Assembly: GCA_001628485.1 (NCBI GenBank)
Contig: LURR01000012.1
Location: forward strand, 82,563-146,562
Direction: 5' to 3'
DNA: 64,000 bases
Origin: Marine group II euryarchaeote REDSEA-S11_B3N4
GTDB lineage: Archaea; Thermoplasmatota; Poseidoniia; Poseidoniales; Thalassarchaeaceae
Shown piece by piece: positions 27,762 through 37,029 of this stretch (its first letter is position 1; every line of letters starts with the position of its first letter). The notes under the pieces are model-generated. The model saw nothing but the letters and a program-made list of their open reading frames with translations, ran no database searches and was not told the DNA's origin. The position numbers and the translations under genes were made by a program.

Positions 27762-29366
27762 CTATGGTGACATTAATCCATCAGAACCATCGGAACTGTC
27801 ATCAACCCGAGGGGGGGGATTTTCAGAATGGAAGCGTTCTCCCGTCTTCCTGACGTCTCCCGTTCGGACCAGTTCATTCAGGTGAGAAAGAGTCTGGTCC
27901 TGCGCTAAAGCTGGATTGGCACTGGGCGAGTCAGAGTATGCAGATATTGCAATATCCGAGAGGTTCGAGCATCCGGATTTGACCGCCTGCAGGACCTTTG
28001 CGTGCCTAGCCTTCCTATGCTCGATATACTGTGTGAGCATCCTCTCGGGGTTTGGAATCAGAGGACCATGACCTGCGAAGAGAGTATGCGGCCTGAGGTC
28101 TCTCAGCCTCTCCAGGCCAGAGATGTAGGCCCCCATGTCCCCATCTCTCGATGGCACCAGTATGGTGCCCACCATCGTGCAGTTGTCCGCTGCCACGACT
28201 CCTGGCTCACCAACTAGGCAAATCTGCCCGGGGCAGTGACCTGGAGTCTCTAGAATCTCCCAGTCCACCCTCCCACTAGGCCCATCAATAGAGATCTTAT
28301 CGCCCTCCCTTAATTTCCTAGTTTCCTGAATCTCTGGAAGGGCAGACAGGGTCTCCTCACTCGCCCAAACAGGCGCCTGGTAAATCTGGGAAATCATATC
28401 CATGTCCCCTATGTGGTCTTGATGCCTGTGGGTGAAAATAGTGCAAACGATATCGCTTCCGTCTCCTAGTATCTCCTCTACCTTGTCCTTCAGAAGCTTG
28501 TACCCATCTTCGTCTCTGATTGCCGGATCGATTATCACCCTCTGTCCGCCCCTCTCTCCTAGAACGAAGCAATTGGTGTGTGTAGACGGAGGAAGGGTCA
28601 TGGTGGGAATTAGGATGCACTCCACCCCTGGGCCGTATTCGAACCTATGAGGGCCTGAGGGGGGGTCGTCGGCCATCACATTACAGGCAGCGATAAGGTC
28701 CCTACCTTCCATAGCATCCATCAAGTCCCTGAAGATAGTAAGTATCGGGGGCGGGAGGTGCAGCTGGTTACTCTCCCAAGCCTCGATTACTTCCTCTGGC
28801 CTCCACCATTCGAATCTATCGAATTCGCTTCTTCCTGGCGGGAAGGTCGCCTCCACCCCCGATTCCCCCAATGCAACGTGGAAGAATGTGTTTTGGAATC
28901 TGGTCGGAGACTGTGGCGGGGTTATCCTCTCAGTGATGACCTGACAATCGAACTTCTCGATGGAGATATCTCCAGACTCTGCCACCTCTAGCCATCCGGA
29001 CTTGTCCTTGCAGACGATCCTTCTTATTTCGTCACTCACCTCCATGAAACCGCCATTACCATCAGGGGTTACCCCTATCTCTTCCAGCATCTCCCTCAGG
29101 AGAGTGAAAACTGACAGTCTATCTCCGGTCCTATCTGCCAACCATTCTGGATGGGAGTCAGCAGCCTTTCTATCGACTCTGCTAACGCCCCCTCCGGGAA
29201 AGGACCAGAGGTCAGGGAAGGCTGGCAGCTCCGGACTCCTGTGCCCCAGTAGGATCTCATGCCCATCTCCGGAAACCCTACTCAGCATCACCGACGCGGA
29301 TGGGATGTGAGGCCGGGGCTCTAACTTGGCAATATCTACCCCTTCCGGTAACTCGTCCACAGCCAC
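27762..29366 (-). CDS. NUDIX hydrolase fused to metallo-beta-lactamase-fold hydrolase
   Basis: A 534-residue two-domain enzyme. The N-terminal half is a NUDIX-like domain: LWSFPGGGVSRVD leads into LLREMLEEIGV, although the classical GX5EX7REUXEEXGU box is stretched by an insertion of about 25 residues. The C-terminal half is a metallo-beta-lactamase fold with FTHRHQDHIGD (HxHxDH zinc motif), GHCPGQICL and LFAGHGPLI, followed by a C-terminal winged-helix-like end as in LACTB2 relatives. The start is GTG. Mammalian NUDT19/LACTB2-type proteins act on CoA species and RNA respectively; the combined role is not known. Confidence 0.82.
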   Translation of the reverse strand: MAVDELPEGVDIAKLEPRPHIPSASVMLSRVSGDGHEILLGHRSPELPAFPDLWSFPGGGVSRVDRKAADSHPEWLADRTGDRLSVFTLLREMLEEIGVTPDGNGGFMEVSDEIRRIVCKDKSGWLEVAESGDISIEKFDCQVITERITPPQSPTRFQNTFFHVALGESGVEATFPPGRSEFDRFEWWRPEEVIEAWESNQLHLPPPILTIFRDLMDAMEGRDLIAACNVMADDPPSGPHRFEYGPGVECILIPTMTLPPSTHTNCFVLGERGGQRVIIDPAIRDEDGYKLLKDKVEEILGDGSDIVCTIFTHRHQDHIGDMDMISQIYQAPVWASEETLSALPEIQETRKLREGDKISIDGPSGRVDWEILETPGHCPGQICLVGEPGVVAADNCTMVGTILVPSRDGDMGAYISGLERLRDLRPHTLFAGHGPLIPNPERMLTQYIEHRKARHAKVLQAVKSGCSNLSDIAISAYSDSPSANPALAQDQTLSHLNELVRTGDVRKTGERFHSENPPPRVDDSSDGSDGLMSP

Positions 29367-29434
29367 TCGAGGGGATTCGGGGCTTCAACCTCGCTACGAT
29401 AACGATTGAATATGTATGCTGGCCTTCAGAATGC

Positions 29435-29620
29435 ATGGACATCAGGCCCCCGGAGACTATCGAGGAGGAACTGGAGATAATCTCCCAAGCACTGGAGGCG
29501 GGAATAGACCCCTTCCCGCCGAAGAAGGAGCCTACGAGATGGGTCAAACTGGCACTGGGATGGTTCATGATCATCATGATGGTCAGCTGGGTATCTCAAC
29601 TTCTGTTCCAGTATGTTTAG
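29435..29620 (+). CDS. possible small membrane protein, 61 aa
   Basis: A short ORF beginning MDIRPPETIEEELEII with an amphipathic acidic helix, then a single hydrophobic helix near the C-terminus (LGWFMIIMMVSWVSQLLF). The ATG at 29435 is preferred over the longer in-frame start at 29300, which overlaps the divergent NUDIX-fusion gene. TATA-like tgaatatgtatg lies about 25 bases upstream. It ends 5 bases before the tRNA-Gln 3' end on the opposite strand. It looks plausible as a one-helix membrane protein, but the family is unknown. Confidence 0.5.
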   Translation: MDIRPPETIEEELEIISQALEAGIDPFPPKKEPTRWVKLALGWFMIIMMVSWVSQLLFQYV

Positions 29621-29625
29621 TGAAG

Positions 29626-29701
29626 TGGTAGTCCCTCCCGGATTCGAACCAGGGTCATGGCATCCAGAGTGCCATATGATGGACCGCTACACCAAGGGAC
29701 T
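29626..29701 (-). tRNA. tRNA-Gln (anticodon CTG)
   Basis: Read on the minus strand, acceptor AGTCCCT pairs with AGGGACT. The anticodon arm TGGCA/TGCCA closes the loop CTCTGGA, giving anticodon CTG, which reads CAG. The T arm is CCTGG-TTCGAAT-CCGGG with one mismatched pair. Discriminator A and CCA are encoded. No intron is seen. Confidence 0.93.
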
Positions 29702-29760
29702 GACGTGGTACGGACTAGGCCCGGATATTTCAAGAAAACCGAGCAATCCAGTTTTTCAAC

Positions 29761-30789
29761 TCATGACCTGAAGCCTGAGTTTACCTTCTCTAGGCTATCT
29801 GGGCTAGGTCGAAGCAGGTCTTCGGTGAGTTCCACCAGTGGTGTTTCAGAAAGCCCTAGGGTGTCTGTAGCCGTGGGAACGTTATCGTTGTAGTAAAGCA
29901 GCCCGGTTACGTGCCTTTCTGCCTTCTCGGACTGGTGAATCGCACTTAGGGCAGAAACTGCATCTGTGTAGTCATGATCCGCGGCCAGTGTCTCAAGCCT
30001 GAGGGTAGAGCCATCGAAGAGACTCACCTCTTGATATTCCCCTTCTGGAACCTCTACCTCCTCAATTGGGGAGAAGTGAGGGATATAATCCAGAATATGC
30101 AGGACTTCATCGTTGGCCTTCACGTAGTTGTAGGACTTGTACGACTCGTCGTTGTTGGCGAAGGTCACGCAGGGAGAGATAACGTCGATGAATGCCATCC
30201 CTCTGTGGCTCATGGCTGCTCTGATAAGCGCGGTAAGCTGCTTCTTGCTTCCAGAGAAGGATCGTGCGACGAAGCTGCAGCCGAGGTTAATTGCCATTGC
30301 ACAGAGGTCTATCGGTGCCTGTTGATTTGCAACCCCTTTCTTCTTCTTGGACCCCTTCTCAACGGTGGCGCTGTATTGTCCCTTGGTAAGGCCGTAGACC
30401 CCGTTGTTCTCGACGATGTAAACCATGTCCAGGTTCCTCCTGATGGCATGTACGAACTGACCGATTCCAATGCTCGCCGTGTCGCCGTCGCCGGAGACTG
30501 CTAGGAAGCTCAGGTCCTTGTTTACCAAGTTCGCCCCAGTGGTTACAGAGGGCATCCTGCCATGGACTGTGTTGAAGCCATGGCTCTTCCCCAGAAAGTA
30601 CGCTGGAGTCTTCGAGGAGCACCCTATCCCGCTCATCTTCGCGATCTTCTCGGGCTGGATTCCGTTCTCCCATGCCGCTTGGATAATGTTGTTCGAAATC
30701 TGGTCATGCCCGCAACCGGGGCAGAGCGAGGACTTACCTCCGGTGTATTCGGATTTCTCAAGTTCGAGGACGTTAAGCTTCAGCATCAT
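29761..30789 (-). CDS. korB: 2-oxoacid:ferredoxin oxidoreductase subunit beta
   Basis: A 342-residue thiamine-diphosphate-binding subunit. CPGCGHDQI near residue 23 and GCSSK are the iron-sulfur-proximal cysteines of the family. GDGDTASIGIGQ is the GDG...N motif for Mg-TPP, with VENNGVYGLTKGQ supplying the second half. The start (ATGATG) overlaps the korA stop, so the two are translationally coupled. The complex oxidises a 2-oxoacid (2-oxoglutarate is most likely from the KorAB-type layout) to its CoA ester and reduces ferredoxin or flavodoxin. Confidence 0.92.
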   Translation of the reverse strand: MMLKLNVLELEKSEYTGGKSSLCPGCGHDQISNNIIQAAWENGIQPEKIAKMSGIGCSSKTPAYFLGKSHGFNTVHGRMPSVTTGANLVNKDLSFLAVSGDGDTASIGIGQFVHAIRRNLDMVYIVENNGVYGLTKGQYSATVEKGSKKKKGVANQQAPIDLCAMAINLGCSFVARSFSGSKKQLTALIRAAMSHRGMAFIDVISPCVTFANNDESYKSYNYVKANDEVLHILDYIPHFSPIEEVEVPEGEYQEVSLFDGSTLRLETLAADHDYTDAVSALSAIHQSEKAERHVTGLLYYNDNVPTATDTLGLSETPLVELTEDLLRPSPDSLEKVNSGFRS

Positions 30790-32567
30790 AAGCCCTCCAG
30801 AACTTCTAGAATCATATCAGAATACACCCTTGCCCTCGGTGGCATGCCGTCACTGTAGGAAACGCTGTGTATCTTGGGTATCAACTCAGCGGGGAACTCC
30901 TTTCGGATTATGCCGAATAGCTGCCCATCCCGATTGATTTCTAGAACAATGGTCCTGTCGTGCCTTCTAACGAATTCCTCCACGCCTGAATGCAGTGGGA
31001 GCGCCCTTACCCTGCATGTGCTGACAGAAAGTCCGGACTCCTCTAGCATGTCGTCTATCTCAACAATGGTATTCTCCATTGAGCCATAGAATATGACTCC
31101 AAGATCCTTCTTTTCTTCCTCCCTTATCACAGGAGCAGGAAGGTGGTCTCTAGCACCGTCGATCTTCCTCTTCAGCCTAGCCATGGTATCGTGGTATACC
31201 TGGGGGTCCTCTGAGTATATGCCATCCTCATCATGGCCTGTTCCCCTGTAGAGGATTGGGTCGAGGCCGCTCCCAGGAAGTGTCCTGTATGCTATACCGT
31301 CTCCATCCACGTCTCGGTATCTGCCATACTCGGGCATGGAGTCCATCTCTTCCTGGCTCCTGACCACCTTGCCCCTATCCATGGGAGAATCCGGGTAGGT
31401 GAATCCGGATGTCTTCCAGCGGTTCATTCCCAGATCAAGGTCGTTGAACCCGAAAACCATAGTTTGGAACCTCTCGGCATAGTCGAAAACTCGCCACCCG
31501 AACTCGAAGCATTCGTCTACAGTCCCCGGGATTAGTACGATGTGCTGTGTGTCCCCGTGACTAGCCTCGTAAAGCATCGAGAGGTCCCCTTGCTGTGTTC
31601 TAGTAGGCAACCCTGTGGACGGTCCAACTCTGTTGACGTCCCATATTACGCCGGGGACTTCAGAGAAGTAGAATAATCCAATGAACTCAGACATCAGGGA
31701 GATCCCCGGCCCACTAGTGCAGGTCATCCCCCTTCCTCCTGCCCATCCAGCACCTAGAACCATCCCAGCAGCTGCTAGCTCGTCCTCTGCTTGAATCACG
31801 GCACAGGTACTCCCTCCGTCACCGTCACTTCGAAGCTCTGGAAGCCAGTTGATTACCGATTCGGCAAGAGACGAAGAAGGGGTAATGGGATACCACGAGA
31901 GCATACTTATCCCACCGTATATAGAACCTAGAGCGATGGCCTCGTTGCCCTCAATCAGAAACGTATTGGGATCCTTATCCCTCGACTCTACGCTGAACTG
32001 GCAATCGAAGTCCCAGTTCTCATTGGCGTACTCTCTTCCCTCCGATATGGCTTGAATATTGAGCTCGACAGCCTTCTCCTTTCCCTTGAACTGGGCTTTA
32101 ACCGCCTTTTCTATCGCATCTTCTTCTACTCCAAGGAGGTGTGCCACGGCTCCTACATAGTACATATTTGCTATTAGCCTCCCAAGCTTTGGGTTTATCT
32201 TCCTGGCCATCTTTGTCATTGGCATTCCTAATAGGACGCAATCATCCCTCTCGACAGGCATTTTCACATCCTCGTTGTATACCACTATCGTGCCAGGCTC
32301 AAGTCCTTCGAGATCCTTAATCCATGTGTCTTTGTTCATCAGAATCTGAATGTTCGTCCCATCGCCCGGAGCCTGATATCCCCTGTCACTAGCCCTGATT
32401 ATGAACCATGTCGGTAAGCCGGATATGTTGCTAGGGAAGAGGTTCTTACCACTGACGGGCACCCCCATCTCGAACATTGAATGTAGAATTATGAGATTGG
32501 ACGACTGAGACCCCGTTCCGTTGGCGGTTGCGACGTTTACTACGAAATCATTGACGATTTTTTCCAT
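30786..32567 (-). CDS. korA: 2-oxoacid:ferredoxin oxidoreductase subunit alpha (gamma-alpha fusion)
   Basis: A 593-residue subunit combining an N-terminal gamma domain (ANGTGSQSSNLI; about 1-190) with the alpha pyrimidine-binding and transketolase-C domains (WYPITPSSSLAE; TSGPGISLMSEFIGL; PSTGLPTRTQQGDL, the CoA/2-oxoacid loop). The fusion is usual for archaeal and actinobacterial KorA. ATG 32567 is preferred to the ORF's upstream start at 32663 because family members begin right at the gamma strand. It is divergent from the cyclophilin gene. Confidence 0.92.
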   Translation of the reverse strand: MEKIVNDFVVNVATANGTGSQSSNLIILHSMFEMGVPVSGKNLFPSNISGLPTWFIIRASDRGYQAPGDGTNIQILMNKDTWIKDLEGLEPGTIVVYNEDVKMPVERDDCVLLGMPMTKMARKINPKLGRLIANMYYVGAVAHLLGVEEDAIEKAVKAQFKGKEKAVELNIQAISEGREYANENWDFDCQFSVESRDKDPNTFLIEGNEAIALGSIYGGISMLSWYPITPSSSLAESVINWLPELRSDGDGGSTCAVIQAEDELAAAGMVLGAGWAGGRGMTCTSGPGISLMSEFIGLFYFSEVPGVIWDVNRVGPSTGLPTRTQQGDLSMLYEASHGDTQHIVLIPGTVDECFEFGWRVFDYAERFQTMVFGFNDLDLGMNRWKTSGFTYPDSPMDRGKVVRSQEEMDSMPEYGRYRDVDGDGIAYRTLPGSGLDPILYRGTGHDEDGIYSEDPQVYHDTMARLKRKIDGARDHLPAPVIREEEKKDLGVIFYGSMENTIVEIDDMLEESGLSVSTCRVRALPLHSGVEEFVRRHDRTIVLEINRDGQLFGIIRKEFPAELIPKIHSVSYSDGMPPRARVYSDMILEVLEGL

Positions 32568-32718
32568 TGTTCTCTTGGTCCCCAGTGCTCTCACAAAACG
32601 ACTACTCGCAAGGTCTCGGCGATGACTCTGGGTCTTATGCATTACCATCGAAGAATCAACCAATCTGCCGCAGAAGTCCTTCCGCTGGAGTTTTCAATGA
32701 GAGGGTTTTCGCCGGCTC

Positions 32719-33753
32719 GTGCCTATACCATCAGAACTACAGAAGGCTTGGGACGACGCAGCGGCCCTTGTCGAGGAAAAGAAAGACCCAGAAGGAGCTC
32801 TAGAAGCACTAAGAGCCGCATGGGGGAGTATCGAAAACGAGACTCAGAGGGCTAAGACACTAGCATTGGCCGCAGACGCAGGGACCGAATTAGGACTGAT
32901 AGACAGCAAGAACCGGAAGTCCCACTGGCAGAAGGCGTACCGAAACTACAACAATTCACTGTCAATCAACTCAAAGAACAAAGAAACGCGCATAAAGATG
33001 AACAAGCTTGCTTCAATGATGGACGAGGAGTCAATTTCACTAGGGCTCGGGTTTCAGATGTTTGACCAGGGAAATCCCACCCCTTTGGGATTGCTAGTAA
33101 TGATTCTCACTCTTGCGGGACTACTGGTCTCAGTGAAGCTGGTCTCTGAATTCTTTGACGATACCAACAATCCTCTGGTTTCAATGGAGGTGCAGTACGT
33201 CCAAAACGGTCAGACAATTACGGGTGAGATACAAATCGAGCTTTATCAGGATGAGGCGCCTATGCACGTTGAGAGCTTCCTGACCCATGTTGAGAGCGGC
33301 GCATATGTCGGAATAGAGTTCCATAGAGTGATATCAGAATTCATGATTCAGGGAGGGGATATCGAGAGTATGGGAGGGTCCGGAGGATATGCTGCGCACT
33401 ACTATGGTTGGTGCAACGGCGAGCAAATGCCCGAGTCACAATGCCCCGATAAGACGGACTACACCATACCACAAGAACACGAGAACGGTCTGAAGCACAC
33501 CGTTGGAGCGCTGGCTGCTGCTCACGCAGGTGTAAACACAGACGGCAGCCAATTCTACATCGTACCATCTGATGGATCTGCTGGCCATCTCGATTGGGAG
33601 GCCGGAAAGGATTGCAGCAGGGAGAGTTGCCATACAGTGTATGGTTACGTTACCGACGGACAGAACCACGTTGACGCTATCAGCAAGGTGGAAACAAACT
33701 CTAATCGACCAGTGGATCCAGTCAGGATCCTATCTGCTAGCGTGATCAACTGA
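32719..33753 (+). CDS. membrane-anchored cyclophilin-type peptidyl-prolyl isomerase
   Basis: A 344-residue protein. Residues 1-115 form a charged helical, TPR-like region that would be cytoplasmic. A membrane helix (about 123-141; LLVMILTLAGLLVSV) follows, then an extracellular cyclophilin domain: FHRVISEFMIQGGD holds the catalytic Arg and Gln-Gly-Gly-Asp, and SQFYIVPSD the core strand. Four Cys (CNGEQMPESQC; CSRESC) suggest disulfides suited to the outside of the cell. The start is GTG with no Shine-Dalgarno, so probably leaderless. It may help fold the many exported proteins encoded nearby. Confidence 0.88.
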   Translation: MPIPSELQKAWDDAAALVEEKKDPEGALEALRAAWGSIENETQRAKTLALAADAGTELGLIDSKNRKSHWQKAYRNYNNSLSINSKNKETRIKMNKLASMMDEESISLGLGFQMFDQGNPTPLGLLVMILTLAGLLVSVKLVSEFFDDTNNPLVSMEVQYVQNGQTITGEIQIELYQDEAPMHVESFLTHVESGAYVGIEFHRVISEFMIQGGDIESMGGSGGYAAHYYGWCNGEQMPESQCPDKTDYTIPQEHENGLKHTVGALAAAHAGVNTDGSQFYIVPSDGSAGHLDWEAGKDCSRESCHTVYGYVTDGQNHVDAISKVETNSNRPVDPVRILSASVIN

Positions 33754-33811
33754 TTCACTTCACTTAGTGAACTTCATGTACTCCTGACTTTTGGTTTGGT
33801 TTGGTGAGTTT

Positions 33812-36499
33812 GTGGGGGGTGACAATCCATTCGGTGCCAAGTCACAGTTCGAGAAGTCCGATGGTACGATGGCCAGATTCATGGACCTGCATTCCCTTGA
33901 GGAAAGGGGATTGTGCAAATTGGATGAGATACCATTCTCCATCAGGATACTTCTTGAGTCCGCTCTGAGAAAATGCGATGGATTCCTCGTGAACGAGGAT
34001 GATGTCAGGAGAATAGCCTCCTGGTCACCAGAAATGAAGCCAGAGGAGATTCCTTTCAGTCCCAGTAGGGTCATTCTACAGGACTTCACTGGAGTCCCTG
34101 CAATAGTGGATATCGCAGCACTCAGGGATGCAATGAAGGATCTCGGTGGCGATCCGGCGAAGGTGAACCCTCAGGTTCCTGTAGACCTAGTAATCGATCA
34201 CTCCGTCCAAGTGGATGTATCTGGACTATTTCCGGATGCCAGAGAGCGTAACTTGGAGATAGAATATGAGAGGAACTCAGAGAGGTACAAGTTCTTGAAA
34301 TGGGGGCAATTGAGCCTTGACAACTTCCGGGCAGTCCCACCCGGAAGGGGAATAGTGCACCAGGTGAATCTCGAATGGATCGCTAGCGTAGCCAGGGAGG
34401 AAGATGGAACTTGGATTCCAGACTCCCTAGTGGGAACCGACTCCCATACTACCATGATCAACGGATTGGGGGTCCTTGGTTGGGGTGTCGGTGGAATAGA
34501 GGCAGAAGCCGTGATGCTAGGGCAGCCGATCTACATGCTGCTTCCAGAGGTTGTAGGCTTCGAACTAAGAGGAGAACTACAACCAGGAGTTACAGCGACT
34601 GATATGACTCTGAGAATAGTTGAGATGCTCAGGGAGCATGGCTGCGTCGGAAAATTCGTAGAGTTCCATGGCCAAGGACTCTCTAGCCTTAGTCTACCAG
34701 ATAGGGCCACTATTGCAAATATGGCACCTGAGTACGGGGCAACATGCGGCTTCTTCCCCGTCGACCAGACCACTCTTGACTACCTGATACTCTCAGGAAG
34801 AGACACTGATCACGTGGAGGATGTGAAGAGATTCATGTCGGCTCAGGGACTATTCTACGAACAATCATCGACTACCCCCAAATTCACATCGAATCTCGAA
34901 TTGGACCTGAGAACTGTAGAACCCTCACTTTCCGGACCAAAGAGGCCTCAGGACAGAGTCTCACTGTCAGAAATGAAATCTCACTGGAGAGCCAGCCTAA
35001 ATGCTGAGACGGGCCATCAGGGCCATGGAATTGACCCCAGTAGGAACTCAGACTCGTCACCGATAGAGGGAAGAGGGTGTGATTTGAATCACGGAGACGT
35101 AGTTATCGCAGCCATAACTAGCTGCACCAACACCAGCAATCCAAGTGTGATGATCGCAGCAGGACTGATGGCTAGGAACGCCAGATCAAGAGGATTGCAG
35201 ATCAAGCCTTGGGTTAAGCCCAGCCTAGCTCCTGGCAGCAGAGTCGTTACCGAGTACTACGATGCCTCGGGTCTTACCGATGACCTGGACTCTCTGGGAT
35301 TCAGCGTAGTTGGCTATGGATGCACCACATGCATAGGAAACTCCGGACCCCTGGATCCTGAGATAGAGGCAGCAATAGACGATGGGGATCTGGTTGTGGG
35401 AAGCGTCCTCTCCGGGAATCGTAATTTCGAAGGAAGGATACACCAGAAGATCAAGGCGAACTACCTAGCTAGCCCACCTTTGGTAGTGGCCTACGCTCTG
35501 GCGGGAACATTGGACATAGACTTCAGCAAGGAACCCCTCGGCATGGATGGTGCCGGAGAGCCTGTGATGCTGTCAGACATCTGGCCCAGTGATGATGAGA
35601 TTCGCAGAACCGTAGAAGCTGCCATTGGTCCGGAGATGTTCATCAGGCGATACTCAGACGTCCTAAGTGAGCCCAGATGGGACTCGATTCCTAGTGAAGC
35701 AAGCGAACTTTTCCCGTGGGACGAGGATTCCACGTACGTGCGACTACCCTCTTTCTTCCAGGGAATCGAACCCGAACCGTCTCCCGTAGAGCCGATAGAG
35801 GATGCGAGGGTCCTGGTGAAGGTCGGCGACTCGGTTACTACGGATCACATCAGTCCTGCGGGGGCCTTCCCCAGCAGCGGCCCAGCGGGCAAGTACCTGA
35901 TCAGCAAGGGAGTCGAACCCCGGGACTTCAACTCCTTCGGGAGCCGTCGAGGCAATCATGAGGTAATGATCAGGGGGACATTCGCCAACATCAGGATGAG
36001 GAACCAGACCGCACCCGGAACCGAGGGCGGACTCACAACACATTTCCCAACCAACGAGGTAGTTTCAATACACGAAGCCAGTGAAAGGTACCAATCAGAA
36101 TCCACGCAACTAGTGGTATTGGCAGGCTCTCAGTATGGCTCTGGAAGCAGCAGGGACTGGGCTGCAAAAGGTACCTTACTTCTTGGCGTCAGGGCCGTTA
36201 TAGCCAAGTCATACGAGCGGATCCATAGGTCCAACTTGGTGGGAATGGGAGTTCTCCCACTAGCATTCCCCGATGGGAGCGATGCAGAATCATTGGGCCT
36301 CGATGGCACCGAGCTCTACAGCATCCCTGCATCCGGTAATCTCGATCCGTTCTCTGAGATAATCGTAACAGCGAAGAAGGGGGACGGGACAGTGATCAGC
36401 TTCCCAGTCATTGTCAGATTGGAGACGCCAGTAGAAGTCGAGTACTACAGAAACGGAGGAATCCTGCAAACGGTCCTCAGGAATCTGGCAAAAGGTTGA
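33812..36499 (+). CDS. acnA: aconitate hydratase (AcnA type)
   Basis: An iron-sulfur enzyme of about 895 residues interconverting citrate and isocitrate. It opens with the AcnA-type NPFGAKS segment. LVGTDSHTTMINGLGVLGWGVGGIEAEA is typical and contains the substrate-binding DSH. The cluster cysteines lie in ITSCTNTSNP and YGCTTCIGNSGPL. The C-terminal swivel domain has SRRGNHEVMIRG and GSQYGSGSSRDWAAKG. The start could be GTG 33812 or TTG 33791. Other TCA-related genes here are korAB, divergent across the cyclophilin gene. Confidence 0.94.
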   Translation: MGGDNPFGAKSQFEKSDGTMARFMDLHSLEERGLCKLDEIPFSIRILLESALRKCDGFLVNEDDVRRIASWSPEMKPEEIPFSPSRVILQDFTGVPAIVDIAALRDAMKDLGGDPAKVNPQVPVDLVIDHSVQVDVSGLFPDARERNLEIEYERNSERYKFLKWGQLSLDNFRAVPPGRGIVHQVNLEWIASVAREEDGTWIPDSLVGTDSHTTMINGLGVLGWGVGGIEAEAVMLGQPIYMLLPEVVGFELRGELQPGVTATDMTLRIVEMLREHGCVGKFVEFHGQGLSSLSLPDRATIANMAPEYGATCGFFPVDQTTLDYLILSGRDTDHVEDVKRFMSAQGLFYEQSSTTPKFTSNLELDLRTVEPSLSGPKRPQDRVSLSEMKSHWRASLNAETGHQGHGIDPSRNSDSSPIEGRGCDLNHGDVVIAAITSCTNTSNPSVMIAAGLMARNARSRGLQIKPWVKPSLAPGSRVVTEYYDASGLTDDLDSLGFSVVGYGCTTCIGNSGPLDPEIEAAIDDGDLVVGSVLSGNRNFEGRIHQKIKANYLASPPLVVAYALAGTLDIDFSKEPLGMDGAGEPVMLSDIWPSDDEIRRTVEAAIGPEMFIRRYSDVLSEPRWDSIPSEASELFPWDEDSTYVRLPSFFQGIEPEPSPVEPIEDARVLVKVGDSVTTDHISPAGAFPSSGPAGKYLISKGVEPRDFNSFGSRRGNHEVMIRGTFANIRMRNQTAPGTEGGLTTHFPTNEVVSIHEASERYQSESTQLVVLAGSQYGSGSSRDWAAKGTLLLGVRAVIAKSYERIHRSNLVGMGVLPLAFPDGSDAESLGLDGTELYSIPASGNLDPFSEIIVTAKKGDGTVISFPVIVRLETPVEVEYYRNGGILQTVLRNLAKG

Positions 36500-36530
36500 A
36501 TTCGCTCACGTAAAGCATCGAGGTCATAGA

Positions 36531-36986
36531 ATGGCAGAAGACGAATCCGAATCGGAAAATGGACTTCCCGGACCCCCACCTGATCCGTCCAGAATTCCAT
36601 CCATAGTGAGGAAGGTCGGTGACCTCAACCTAGCATCGAAGGCCGAAGAGCACGGAATCTCAAAGAAGACTGAGCCGGACATCAAGGCGATCATGGAATT
36701 CCTGGACGAGATTGAGGACCCTCAACCCCTCAATAACAATCTCTCCGGGGACCCAATGGCAGAGTCCTGGCTCCAAATTCTCCTGACGTTAATCGTAAGG
36801 GAGCATGGACACTCATCGTTGGATGTGGGGACCATAGAGCTCCTTGTGGGAGAGAGAATGAACAGAGAGAGAATCGATCTGGAGATTTTCCTAGACAGGC
36901 TATGGCTAATGGGGAGGCTCGAGAAGGTCTACGGCGGCGAAGAAGTAAGTTATTCGCCTAATCCAAGTTGGCTCGAGATGAAGTAA
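36531..36986 (+). CDS. hypothetical protein, 151 aa
   Basis: A soluble acidic protein of unknown function beginning 31 bases after the aconitase stop. The N-terminus is disordered (Glu/Ser then Pro-rich, to about residue 22). A predicted helical body follows, and the C-terminal 75 residues (LTLIVREHGHSSLDVGTIE, then a run of helices) could form a winged-helix-like domain, although I cannot place it in a family. A GAGGT sits about 10 bases upstream of the ATG. Probably cotranscribed with acnA. Confidence 0.65.
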   Translation: MAEDESESENGLPGPPPDPSRIPSIVRKVGDLNLASKAEEHGISKKTEPDIKAIMEFLDEIEDPQPLNNNLSGDPMAESWLQILLTLIVREHGHSSLDVGTIELLVGERMNRERIDLEIFLDRLWLMGRLEKVYGGEEVSYSPNPSWLEMK

Positions 36987-37029
36987 TTCGGCGACATTCC
37001 TTAATGCACCAAAAAAACACGTCTCGGTA

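Noticed and set aside
29278-29577. Minus-strand ORF of 99 codons at the start of the NUDIX fusion gene
   Set aside because: It overlaps the better supported NUDIX frame and the plus-strand small membrane ORF, and its sequence shows no domain or start signal.
33759-33771. Palindrome TTCACTTAGTGAA before aconitase as an operator or terminator
   Set aside because: It is short, has no second copy in the window, low GC for a terminator and no known binding family. It may be chance.
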